A stretch of DNA of 64,000 nucleotides from Hymenobacter sp. J193 (lineage in GTDB: Bacteria; Bacteroidota; Bacteroidia; Cytophagales; Hymenobacteraceae). Of the stretch, positions 1-7,010 are shown one piece after another. The stretch covers positions 682,001 through 746,000 of the forward strand of contig NZ_JAJONE010000001.1 of NCBI RefSeq assembly GCF_024700075.1. The letters run 5' to 3'. The notes under the pieces are model-generated. The model was not told the DNA's origin. It saw only the letters and a program-made list of their open reading frames with translations, and ran no database searches. The position numbers and the translations under genes are program-made. Position 1 is the stretch's first letter, and the number at the start of each line of letters is the position of its first letter.

Positions 1-80
1 ATATCAGGTAAGGCTGATGCCAGGAGATACTCTTACCCAACTACAACATTATCATAGATAGTTGAAATGTGCAAAAGAAA

Positions 81-96
81 ATCCGATTATTCGGAT
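81..96 (-). terminator. Terminator of murI
   Basis: Hairpin with arms ATCCGA (81-86) and TCGGAT (91-96). Read on the minus strand it is followed by TTTTCTTTT (72-80), so it fits an intrinsic terminator just after the murI stop codon. The stem is short. Confidence 0.6.
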
Positions 97-106
97 AGGA
101 ATTACT

Positions 107-940
107 CTACTCCCACAGCGGGTAGTGCTCCAGATGGACTTCCTGCCCAAAGAAGATCCGAGTGCTTTCCTCGAATGAGCGGGTGAAATCGGACACGTAG
201 AAGTGGTGAGCTGGTGCAGGTCCGGCAGCCGGGGCGGCCAGCTCCTGTGCCAGCAGGTACTGCTGTACGTGCTGCGCTACCACATCGGAAGCATCCAGCA
301 CTGCCACGCCCCCCTTATAGTAGTCCGTAATCTGCTGCTTGATGAGCGGGTAGTGCGTGCAGGCCAGCACCAGCGCCTCTATGCCCTGCAGCACCGGGCT
401 GGACAGGTAGGAGTCGATGATGTTGCCCGAGATAGAGTTGTTGAAGAAGCCTTCCTCTATCATTGGGGCCAGCAACGGGGTAGCCAGGCTCCGCAGCTCT
501 ACGCCGACATCCAGCTCATCTATCTTTTTGCGGTACACATTGCTGTTCACAGTCTGCTTGGTGCCGATAAGCCCCACGGTGCGGCCGGCATAGGCCTGCC
601 CTACGTGCGCCACAATCGGGTCGATGACGTTCAGTACCCGGGCCTTGGAGCCCACGTACTCCTTCACCAGCTCGTAGGCAGCTGCCGAAGCCGAGTTGCA
701 GGCAATCAGAATCACCTTGCACTGCTGCTTCAGCAGCAGGTCGCAGATCTTCACGGAGTAGGCCTGAATAGCAGCCGTGCTTTTGTCGCCGTAGGGCAGG
801 TGAGCGGTGTCACCGAAATAGATCAGCCGCTCCTGCGGTAATACCCTGCTCACTGCCCGCGCCACCGTCAGGCCCCCAATACCGCTGTCGAACACCCCAA
901 TCGGTCGGGCCGCAAGGGGGAAAGAAGCTGCTTTTCCCAT
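107..940 (-). CDS. murI: Glutamate racemase
   Basis: Cofactor-independent racemase converting L- to D-glutamate for peptidoglycan. From the ATG at 940 the protein is 277 aa. It opens with PIGVFDSGIGGLTV (about residues 13-26), typical of the family, and has both catalytic cysteines: ACNSASAAA (Cys81) and LACTHYP (Cys194). The frame is open up to 1000, but a TAnnTTTG promoter box lies at 949-956 on this strand, only 8 nt before the ATG at 940. A start at 1000 would lie upstream of the promoter, so 940 is chosen. It is followed by its own terminator and appears monocistronic. Confidence 0.95.
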   Translation of the reverse strand: MGKAASFPLAARPIGVFDSGIGGLTVARAVSRVLPQERLIYFGDTAHLPYGDKSTAAIQAYSVKICDLLLKQQCKVILIACNSASAAAYELVKEYVGSKARVLNVIDPIVAHVGQAYAGRTVGLIGTKQTVNSNVYRKKIDELDVGVELRSLATPLLAPMIEEGFFNNSISGNIIDSYLSSPVLQGIEALVLACTHYPLIKQQITDYYKGGVAVLDASDVVAQHVQQYLLAQELAAPAAGPAPAHHFYVSDFTRSFEESTRIFFGQEVHLEHYPLWE

Positions 941-948
941 ATCGGGCG

Positions 949-956
949 CAAAGGTA
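949..956 (-). promoter_or_regulatory. Bacteroidota -7 box of murI
   Basis: TACCTTTG on the minus strand matches the Bacteroidota sigma-A -7 consensus TAnnTTTG. It ends 8 nt before the murI ATG, so the mRNA should have almost no leader. No clear -33 TTTG is visible. Confidence 0.6.
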
Positions 957-1098
957 GGATATTTTCCCTGAGAAATTTCACCAGAAGCCGCATTCGGCAT
1001 TTACCAGCCAGCACACAGCTTCCGGTGGGGCTTGCTTGCTGCCGTATTTTCTTCTATATAGTAGCCAGCAATCCTTGGTACCCCCACCCTCCCCCGTT

Positions 1099-1332
1099 AT
1101 GAGTACGGTTCTGCAAGAAATCGACCAGGCCCTGGCGTCTTTCAACCCGGCCCGCGGCCGCCCCATAGCCATTGAGCTGGGCGAGCGGAAGTACACCCAG
1201 CTGATTCTCGACGTAGCCCACCTGCACCAGGCCGGCGGCGAGCTGACCACCAACACGGGCCGCCCCCTCGCCTACCGGGGCCTCGAAATCCTGCGCGACG
1301 AGCTGAACGTGGACCGCGTGCGGGTTATTTGA
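1099..1332 (+). CDS. Small protein of unknown function
   Basis: A 77-aa protein starting at ATG 1099 (MSTVLQEIDQ). I do not recognise the family. It is soluble, with no signal peptide or membrane segment, and mixes acidic and basic residues (EIDQALASFNPARGRP, ELGERKYTQL, RDELNVDRVRVI), suggesting a compact alpha/beta fold. The frame is also open upstream to 1036, but that part looks like leader sequence. The codon use matches its neighbours, and it sits between murI (divergent) and the ABC-F gene, followed by an octamer repeat. That it is a real gene is likely but not certain. Confidence 0.6.
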   Translation: MSTVLQEIDQALASFNPARGRPIAIELGERKYTQLILDVAHLHQAGGELTTNTGRPLAYRGLEILRDELNVDRVRVI

Positions 1333-1335
1333 AGT

Positions 1336-1444
1336 GGTGAACTAATGAGTTGGTGAAATGGTGAGTTGACGTTCTACCGCCCAGGTAGCGCAAGCAGCAC
1401 GGCCAACTCACCATTTCATAATTTCACCATTTCACAATTTCACC
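1336..1444. repeat. Octamer inverted array, locus A
   Basis: The left arm 1336-1368 is four exact 8-bp units of the type GGTGAAAT plus one base. The right arm 1404-1444 is five 8-bp units of the complement (ATTTCACC type). A perfect 15-bp stem joins TGAAATGGTGAGTTG (1354-1368) with its complement at 1404-1418 across a 35-nt loop. It ends 5 nt before the -7 box of the next gene. It shares architecture, but not sequence, with loci at 30363, 31188/31877 and 57748. Confidence 0.85.
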
Positions 1445-1449
1445 GCCCG

Positions 1450-1457
1450 TACCTTTG
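1450..1457 (+). promoter_or_regulatory. -7 box of the ABC-F gene
   Basis: TACCTTTG fits TAnnTTTG and ends 4 nt before ATG 1462. Transcription should start at or next to the ATG, a leaderless arrangement. The octamer array lies directly upstream, where the -33 element would be. Confidence 0.65.
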
Positions 1458-1461
1458 CGGC

Positions 1462-3384
1462 ATGAATCTGCTTTCCGCTGAGAACCTTTCGAAGAATTAC
1501 GCCGACCGGTGGCTTTTCCGGGACCTGAATTTTGGGCTGCAACAAGGCCAGCGCGTGGCCTTTGTGGGCATCAACGGCACCGGCAAAACCACGCTGATGC
1601 GCATTCTGGCCGGGCTGGAGCAGCCCGATACCGGCCTGGTAAGCACGCGCAAGGGCATCCGGGTAACGTACCTGGGCCAGAACCCGGAGTTCAATGAAAG
1701 CCTGACGGTGGAGGAAACCATCTTCGCCAGTCAGAACGATACACTGCGCGCCATCCAGGAGTACGAGCACGTGGTAAACGACCCCGACCACAAGTCCGAT
1801 GACCTGCAGCGGGTGCTGGAGCGCATGGATTCGCTGAATGCCTGGGACTACGAGGCGCAGGTGCAGCAGATCCTGAGCCGGCTGGGCATCCTGGGCGAGC
1901 TGCTGACGCGCAACGTAAGCCAGCTTTCGGGCGGGCAGCGCAAGCGCGTGGCTTTGGCCCGCGTACTTATTGAGGAGCCCGACGTGCTGCTGCTCGATGA
2001 ACCCACCAACCACCTGGATCTGGCTACCATTGAGTGGCTGGAAAACCGCCTTTCCTCCCCCAGCCTTACGCTGCTGATGGTAACCCACGACCGGTATTTT
2101 CTGGATAGCGTGGCCAACGAAATTGTGGAGCTCGACAAGGGCCAGGTGTACCGCTACCAGGGCAACTATGCCTACTTCGTGGAGAAGAAGGCCGACCGCG
2201 AAATGCGCGAATCGGTGGAAGTGGAGAAGGCCCGACAGCTGTTCAAGAAGGAGCTGGACTGGATGCGCCGCATGCCCCAGGCCCGGGGCACCAAGCAGAA
2301 GGCCCGCATCGATGCCTTCTACGTGACCAAGGAGAAGGCCAGCACCAACCTGAGCAAGCAGCAGGTGGAGCTGAGCGTGAAAACCACCCGCCAGGGCGGC
2401 AAAATCATTGAAGCCAGCCACCTCAACAAGAAGTTTGGCGACAACGTGGTGCTCGACGATTTCAGCTATGTGTTCAAGAAGAAGGACCGGATTGGCCTCG
2501 TGGGACCCAACGGCGCCGGCAAGTCCACCCTGCTGAATATGCTCACGGGCAAGCTCCAGCCCGATTCCGGCACCATCGAGGTCGGCCAGACCACCGTGTT
2601 CGGCTACTACACCCAGACGGAGCTGGAATTCGACCCTTCGCAGCGTGTCATCGACATTGTAAAGGAAGTAGCCGAAGTGGTGGAGCTGGCCAACGGCGAC
2701 GTGCTGACGGCCAGCCAGTTTCTGAGCTTGTTTCTGTTTCCGCCGGCCCAGCAGTATACACTGGTAAGCAAGCTGAGCGGAGGCGAAAAGCGCCGCCTGC
2801 AGCTGCTGCGGGTGCTCATCAAAAACCCCAACTTCCTGATTCTTGACGAGCCCACCAATGACCTGGACCTAGGCACGCTTAACATTCTGGAAGACTTCCT
2901 GCTGCACTTCGGCGGCTGTCTGCTCATCGTGAGCCACGACCGGTACTTCCTCGATCAGCTGGCCGAGCACCTGTTTGTGCTGGAGCCCGGCGGGGCCGTG
3001 CTTAACTTCCCCGGCAACTACACCGATTACCGTGAGTACCTGGCCGAGCGCGAAACCGAAGCAACCCAGGAAGCCGCCGAAAAGGAAGCCAAAGCCGCCC
3101 GCGCTGCCGCCAAAGTAGCCGAGGCCGCCCCAACGCCGGCCCCCGCGCCCAAGCCCGCCGAGGCGCCCAAGCGCAAAGCTTCCTTCGCGGAGAAAAAGGA
3201 ATACGAAACCCTGGAAAAGGAAATGGGCCAGCTCGAAACCCGCAAGCAGGAGCTCATCGGCAAGCTTAACTCCGGCGCCGGCTCCCACCAGGAGCTGGCT
3301 GACTGGGCCGCCGAGCTGAAGCGCACCGAAACCGCCCTCGACGACAAAGGCATGCGCTGGCTGGAGCTGGCCGAGCTGGTGTAG
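1462..3384 (+). CDS. uup: ABC-F family ATPase (Uup-like)
   Basis: A 640-aa soluble protein with two ABC ATPase domains and no membrane segments, as in ABC-F translation factors, which act at the ribosomal E site. Domain 1 has Walker A GINGTGKT (36-43), signature LSGGQRKR (about 155) and Walker B LLLDEPTNHLD (about 176). The positively charged inter-domain linker follows (about 240-310). Domain 2 has GPNGAGKST (about 348), LSGGEKRR (about 438) and LILDEPTNDLD. The Ala/Pro/Lys-rich stretch and C-terminal coiled coil (about 560-640, EYETLEKEMGQLETRKQEL) are typical of Uup. The frame extends to 1366, but that stretch is octamer repeat and promoter, so ATG 1462 is chosen. Gene symbol is by resemblance. 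Confidence 0.9.
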   Translation: MNLLSAENLSKNYADRWLFRDLNFGLQQGQRVAFVGINGTGKTTLMRILAGLEQPDTGLVSTRKGIRVTYLGQNPEFNESLTVEETIFASQNDTLRAIQEYEHVVNDPDHKSDDLQRVLERMDSLNAWDYEAQVQQILSRLGILGELLTRNVSQLSGGQRKRVALARVLIEEPDVLLLDEPTNHLDLATIEWLENRLSSPSLTLLMVTHDRYFLDSVANEIVELDKGQVYRYQGNYAYFVEKKADREMRESVEVEKARQLFKKELDWMRRMPQARGTKQKARIDAFYVTKEKASTNLSKQQVELSVKTTRQGGKIIEASHLNKKFGDNVVLDDFSYVFKKKDRIGLVGPNGAGKSTLLNMLTGKLQPDSGTIEVGQTTVFGYYTQTELEFDPSQRVIDIVKEVAEVVELANGDVLTASQFLSLFLFPPAQQYTLVSKLSGGEKRRLQLLRVLIKNPNFLILDEPTNDLDLGTLNILEDFLLHFGGCLLIVSHDRYFLDQLAEHLFVLEPGGAVLNFPGNYTDYREYLAERETEATQEAAEKEAKAARAAAKVAEAAPTPAPAPKPAEAPKRKASFAEKKEYETLEKEMGQLETRKQELIGKLNSGAGSHQELADWAAELKRTETALDDKGMRWLELAELV

Positions 3385-3396
3385 CTTCTACGGTCT

Positions 3397-3452
3397 AAAC
3401 AAATAGCAAAAGCCCCTTCCGTACGTACGGAAGGGGCTCTTGCTATTTGTTT
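3397..3452. terminator. Bidirectional terminator
   Basis: Near-perfect 56-nt palindrome (AAACAAATAGCAA ... TTGCTATTTGTTT around AGCCCCTTCCGTAC and its complement). It lies between the convergent ABC-F and DUF952 genes, with A- and T-rich flanks serving both directions. Confidence 0.85.
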
Positions 3453-3455
3453 ACC

Positions 3456-3803
3456 TTATCCCAAGTCCTTCGGCAGTGCCGCCCGCCCCGCTTCATCAAC
3501 CGGAAAAGGCCAGCTGCGCGCCACGGCACTTAGCGGAATGGGCGCGAAGATGTGCGGAAAATATGCCTGTCGGCTCTCAGCCCATTCCCGCTCTACCCGC
3601 ACCTGCGCGGTGGCCAATGCGGCTTCATCGATTTCCAGCAGCACCGCGTCCGGGCTGTTCTGGTAGTGCTTGCGGGCGGTGTCCAGCACCTGGCTTAGTT
3701 CCGAGGCGTGAATGAAGCCTTCGGCGGCCAGATCAGGGCTGGCAAAAAAGCTCGTGTGCTGCGCGGCGGCCCAATCCGCCGGGCGGGCTATGCGGTAGAG
3801 CAT
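3456..3803 (-). CDS. DUF952 family protein
   Basis: A 115-aa protein that matches the DUF952 family by its N-terminal MLYRIARPADWAAA, the central FASPDLAAEGFIHASELSQV block (the family's FIHCS-like signature) and VLLEIDEAAL further on. DUF952 folds resemble ADP-ribosyltransferase-like domains, but the biochemical role is unknown. ATG 3803 is preferred; a TTG at 3809 would add two residues. It converges on the ABC-F gene and shares its terminator. Confidence 0.8.
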   Translation of the reverse strand: MLYRIARPADWAAAQHTSFFASPDLAAEGFIHASELSQVLDTARKHYQNSPDAVLLEIDEAALATAQVRVEREWAESRQAYFPHIFAPIPLSAVARSWPFPVDEAGRAALPKDLG

Positions 3804-3869
3804 GGTCAAATGGTTTTCTGGTTTCGTTCTGACGAGCCATTCAACCCAAAACCATGTAGTAGCAATTCA

Positions 3870-4256
3870 CTAGGCCTGCCACAGCTCCTGCTGCACGGCT
3901 TTGCCCACGGTAAGCACAATGCGGGTGGGGTTGGGAATGAGGGTAATGCGGGCTTCTTTGCCGGGGTATTTTTCCGAATCAACCCACACGCCTTCTTTGG
4001 GCGAGGGAGTGCCGCCGGTGCTGGCGGGGAGGTAGGCAGTCGGCAGCAGCACGTCGGTATCGGAGTTCAGGTCGTTATGAACTTTTTCCAGGGCCGCTTC
4101 CAGAAACGCGCCGTATTCGTCGTTGAAATCGTCCTCCAAGTCGTGCAGCTCCTCCTCTACTTCGTCGTAGCGGGTGTCGTCGTACGAAAGCTCGTGCAGA
4201 GTCTGTTTCTTCTCGATGAGTGCGGTAAGGGCGCGGTTGAGGTCCTCCTTGTTCAT
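3870..4256 (-). CDS. Acidic protein of unknown function
   Basis: A 128-aa cytosolic protein from ATG 4256 (MNKEDLNRAL). The N-terminal half is an acidic, probably coiled helix (DDTRYDEVEEELHDLEDDFNDEYG). The C-terminal half is beta-rich (EGVWVDSEKYPGKEARITLIPNPTRIVL). I do not recognise a characterised family. A near-consensus -7 box (CACCTTTG) lies at 4284-4291 on this strand, which argues against the upstream in-frame extension to 4286. It is probably cotranscribed with, or independent of, the DUF952 gene 66 nt downstream. Confidence 0.75.
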   Translation of the reverse strand: MNKEDLNRALTALIEKKQTLHELSYDDTRYDEVEEELHDLEDDFNDEYGAFLEAALEKVHNDLNSDTDVLLPTAYLPASTGGTPSPKEGVWVDSEKYPGKEARITLIPNPTRIVLTVGKAVQQELWQA

Positions 4257-4426
4257 AGCCACGGGCAATAAAATGGTGTACCACAAAGGTGCGCAGGTTT
4301 CGGGAAAATCCCATGCCCGGGGTCGGCCCCATCTCCAGACCGGCCACCAACTCGGCGCAGATCCGGGTATTCCCGTATTTTTACTCCCGGTAACTTATCC
4401 ACCCGCCACCCAACCGCTTCCCACCC

Positions 4427-5560
4427 ATGGAAACCATGACTTCGCCCGCCGTGCAGGCTCACCCCGCCCACGACTTTCTGCCCCTCAACGGCACCGACCA
4501 CCTGGAGCTCTACGTGGGCAACGCCAAGCAGTCGGCGTACTTCTACCAGGCCGCGTTTGGCTTTGAGCTGGTAGCCTACTCCGGCCCCGAAACCGGGGTG
4601 CGCGACCGGGCTTCCTACGTGCTACAGCAAAACAAAATCCGCCTCGTGCTCACCACTTCCCTCCTGCCCGACTCCGACATCACGCGCCACGTGGCCAAGC
4701 ACGGCGACGGCGTGAAGGTGATGGCGCTGTGGGTGGATGATGCCCGCAAAAGCTTCGAGGAAACCACCAGGCGCGGTGCCAAACCCGCCTTCGAGCCCTA
4801 TACCATTCAGGATGCGCACGGCTCCGTGACGCTGGCCGGCATCTATACCTACGGCGAAACCATCCACACCTTCGTGGAGCGCAGCAACTATACCGGCCCC
4901 TTTCTGCCCGGCTACGTGGCTAAAACCAGCAACGTGCCCCAGGGCACGCCGGTAGGTTTGCAGTACGTAGACCATTGCGTGGGCAACGTGGGCTGGGGCC
5001 AGATGAACCAGTGGGTGAAGTTTTACGAAGACGTCATGGGATTCAAGCTGCTCATCACCTTCGACGACGACGACATCAGCACGGAGTACTCGGCCCTGAT
5101 GAGCAAGGTGGTAAGCAACGGCAACGGCTTCGTGAAATTCCCCATCAACGAGCCCGCCGAAGGCAAGAAGAAAAGCCAGATTGAGGAGTACCTCGACTTC
5201 TACCACGATGCCGGCGTGCAGCACATTGCCATCATCACCCACGATATACGCTCGACGGTAGCCGAACTGCGCCGCCGTGGCGTGGAGTTCCTGACGGTGC
5301 CCGGCACTTATTATGATGACCTGCTGGAGCGCGTGGGCACTATTGACGAGGAGCTGGAAAGCATCAAGGAGCTGAACCTGCTGGTAGACCGCGACGAGGA
5401 AGGCTACCTGCTGCAGATTTTCACCAAGCCGGTGGAAGACCGCCCCACGGTGTTCTTCGAAATCATCCAGCGCAAAGGCGCCAAATCGTTCGGCAAAGGC
5501 AACTTCAAAGCCCTGTTTGAAGCCATTGAGCGGGAGCAGGCTCTGCGCGGCAATCTGTAA
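4427..5560 (+). CDS. hppD: 4-hydroxyphenylpyruvate dioxygenase
   Basis: Fe(II) dioxygenase converting 4-hydroxyphenylpyruvate to homogentisate in tyrosine catabolism. The 377-aa protein has two vicinal-oxygen-chelate halves. The iron ligands are visible: His183 (YVDHCVGNV), His266 (GVQHIAIITHDI) and Glu345 (VFFEIIQR). The C-terminal SFGKGNFKALFEAIEREQ helix that closes the active site is intact. Start is ATG 4427; ATG 4436 (MTSPAV) is an alternative. No homogentisate dioxygenase or fumarylacetoacetase gene is adjacent, so the rest of the pathway must lie elsewhere. It is followed by a terminator. Confidence 0.97.
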   Translation: METMTSPAVQAHPAHDFLPLNGTDHLELYVGNAKQSAYFYQAAFGFELVAYSGPETGVRDRASYVLQQNKIRLVLTTSLLPDSDITRHVAKHGDGVKVMALWVDDARKSFEETTRRGAKPAFEPYTIQDAHGSVTLAGIYTYGETIHTFVERSNYTGPFLPGYVAKTSNVPQGTPVGLQYVDHCVGNVGWGQMNQWVKFYEDVMGFKLLITFDDDDISTEYSALMSKVVSNGNGFVKFPINEPAEGKKKSQIEEYLDFYHDAGVQHIAIITHDIRSTVAELRRRGVEFLTVPGTYYDDLLERVGTIDEELESIKELNLLVDRDEEGYLLQIFTKPVEDRPTVFFEIIQRKGAKSFGKGNFKALFEAIEREQALRGNL

Positions 5561-5613
5561 TCCCGCCGCCTTCTGATTTTCTTGGACTGCCAGCATTTTG
5601 AAAGCAAGCGTTC

Positions 5614-5641
5614 AGCGCCCCGGCCAGATGGTCGGGGCGCT
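5614..5641 (+). terminator. Terminator of hppD
   Basis: Hairpin AGCGCCCCG (5614-5622) / CGGGGCGCT (5633-5641), followed by TT and a T-rich stretch (TTTGCGTTTT). Confidence 0.8.
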
Positions 5642-5924
5642 TTGCGTTTTGGCCCGCCAGCTCACACGATGATGTGAGTAACGATTCTGCCCGCCAGCGG
5701 CTGGCCCATAGCCACTCCGCCAGCATCTGTTTCATTAGGCTGCTGAGGGAGCCTGATGCTACGGGACGCAACAGGCTTACTGGTGGGTCATATTATCCGG
5801 CGGCTTTATCGTCTCACCCAATTATGGGATTGATTGCCTATCGTTTATCCGCTTGGTTTGCCGGTGCATTTCTCCCGAATTGGCTTTCGGGCTTGCATAG
5901 CTACCTGTCACCTTTTTCACACGC
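5642..5924. promoter_or_regulatory. Intergenic region with 18-bp palindrome
   Basis: No gene is convincing between the hppD terminator and the LamG gene. The region holds the palindrome CTCACACGATGATGTGAG (5661-5678), whose core (5662-5677) resembles palindromes at 8833-8848 and 45237-45252. A direct repeat GCCCGCCAGC flanks it (about 5653 and 5689). The promoter of the LamG gene should be here, but no exact TAnnTTTG box was found. Confidence 0.45.
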
Positions 5925-6914
5925 ATGAAAGCAAATTTTCTACGCAAAGCCAGCCTGCTTACCTTGTTGGGCACCGGCCTCACCTTCAGCAGCCAAGCCC
6001 AGCGGGGCGGCCATTTTCTGAGCTTCACCAGCCAGCAGGACGACCAGGTAACGGTGCCCAACTTTGCGTTGCCGGCTTCGGGGCCGTTTTCCCTTGAGGT
6101 CTGGGTGTACTACAACGGCTCTGCCTTCGGCGCGGCCGGCTCCTTCAATACCGTGCTGGAGTTTGGCAATGATGACCCCTGGTTTGGTGTCAACTCGGAT
6201 AGCAAGGTGGAATTTTACTCGGGTCTGGAAGGCGGCACCGTGCCGGTGCGTACCTGGGCACACCTGGCCTACACCTGGGACGGCACCACCGGCACCATCT
6301 ACCTGAATGGCGACGCCGTGGGCACCACTAAAGCCGCCCCGGACCGCCTGGGCAGCAGCCTGGGCATCGGCTTCGGCTCCAGCGACACCGGCTGGCAGGG
6401 CTATATCGACGAGGTGATGGTGTGGAACGTGGCGCGCACGCAGGCTCAGATCAAGAGCGACCAAACCAACGGCCCGGGCAACTCCCCCGCCGGGCTGCTG
6501 GCGTATTTCCGGTTCAATGAAACCTCCGGCCAAACCGTGCTGAACCAGGCCAACCCGACCCTGAGTGGGGTACTGGGCGCTACCAGCGCTACCGAAGCCA
6601 ATGACCCGGTCTGGACCAACGAGGTATCCACCGCCAACCGCCTCCCCACTACCCTGACAGCGCGGCTGCAACCAAACTTTCCCAATCCTTTCGCCCAGGC
6701 TACCACTATTCCGTTTGTGCTGAGCCGCCCGGGCCACGTGGAGCTGCGGGTGCTCGACGTGACTGGACGCGCAGTGGCTACGCTTGTAGATGAGCCCCGC
6801 CCCGCGGGCACCTACACTATACCTTTCACTCACACCAAACTGGCAGCGGGCGTCTACTACACCCAACTCACCCTCGACGGGCAGAGTACGACGCAGCGGA
6901 TGGTGGTGCAGTAG
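5925..6914 (+). CDS. LamG-domain protein secreted by T9SS
   Basis: A 329-aa exported protein. The signal peptide is residues 1-26 (MKANFLRKASLLTLLGTG, cleavage near SQAQ). Then follows a LamG/concanavalin-like jelly roll (about 30-215: FSLEVWVYYNGS, RTWAHLAYTWDG, GYIDEVMVWNVARTQAQI), which usually binds sugars or serves adhesion. The C-terminal 80 residues are a T9SS type A sorting domain (PNFPNPFAQATTIPF, VLDVTGRAVATL, LAAGVYYTQL, MVVQ), so the protein should cross the outer membrane by T9SS. The ligand cannot be told from the sequence. It is monocistronic with a terminator at 6940. Confidence 0.9.
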   Translation: MKANFLRKASLLTLLGTGLTFSSQAQRGGHFLSFTSQQDDQVTVPNFALPASGPFSLEVWVYYNGSAFGAAGSFNTVLEFGNDDPWFGVNSDSKVEFYSGLEGGTVPVRTWAHLAYTWDGTTGTIYLNGDAVGTTKAAPDRLGSSLGIGFGSSDTGWQGYIDEVMVWNVARTQAQIKSDQTNGPGNSPAGLLAYFRFNETSGQTVLNQANPTLSGVLGATSATEANDPVWTNEVSTANRLPTTLTARLQPNFPNPFAQATTIPFVLSRPGHVELRVLDVTGRAVATLVDEPRPAGTYTIPFTHTKLAAGVYYTQLTLDGQSTTQRMVVQ

Positions 6915-6939
6915 CAGTTACCCTACTTGATTAATACAA

Positions 6940-6971
6940 AGAGCCCCAGCCGAAACAGCCGGGGCGCTTTT
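6940..6971. terminator. Terminator between convergent genes
   Basis: Hairpin with AGCCCC and GGGGC arms around AGCCGAAACAGCC, followed by TTTTAT on the plus strand; on the minus strand TCTTTGTATT follows. It could serve both the LamG gene and the Hint-domain gene. Confidence 0.7.
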
Positions 6972-7010
6972 ATGTGATATAAGGTTGCCAGACGACTTAA
7001 CCAAGGGCCT

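Noticed and set aside
1432..2421. Long antisense open frame opposite the ABC-F gene (also 9205-10329 and 42163-43155 on minus)
   Set aside because: Composition artefacts of GC-rich coding sequence on the other strand; no motif, start signal or promoter, and the sense genes are certain.
5674..5928. 84-codon plus-strand frame before the LamG gene
   Set aside because: Overlaps the LamG start, no motif, and it spans the likely promoter region.
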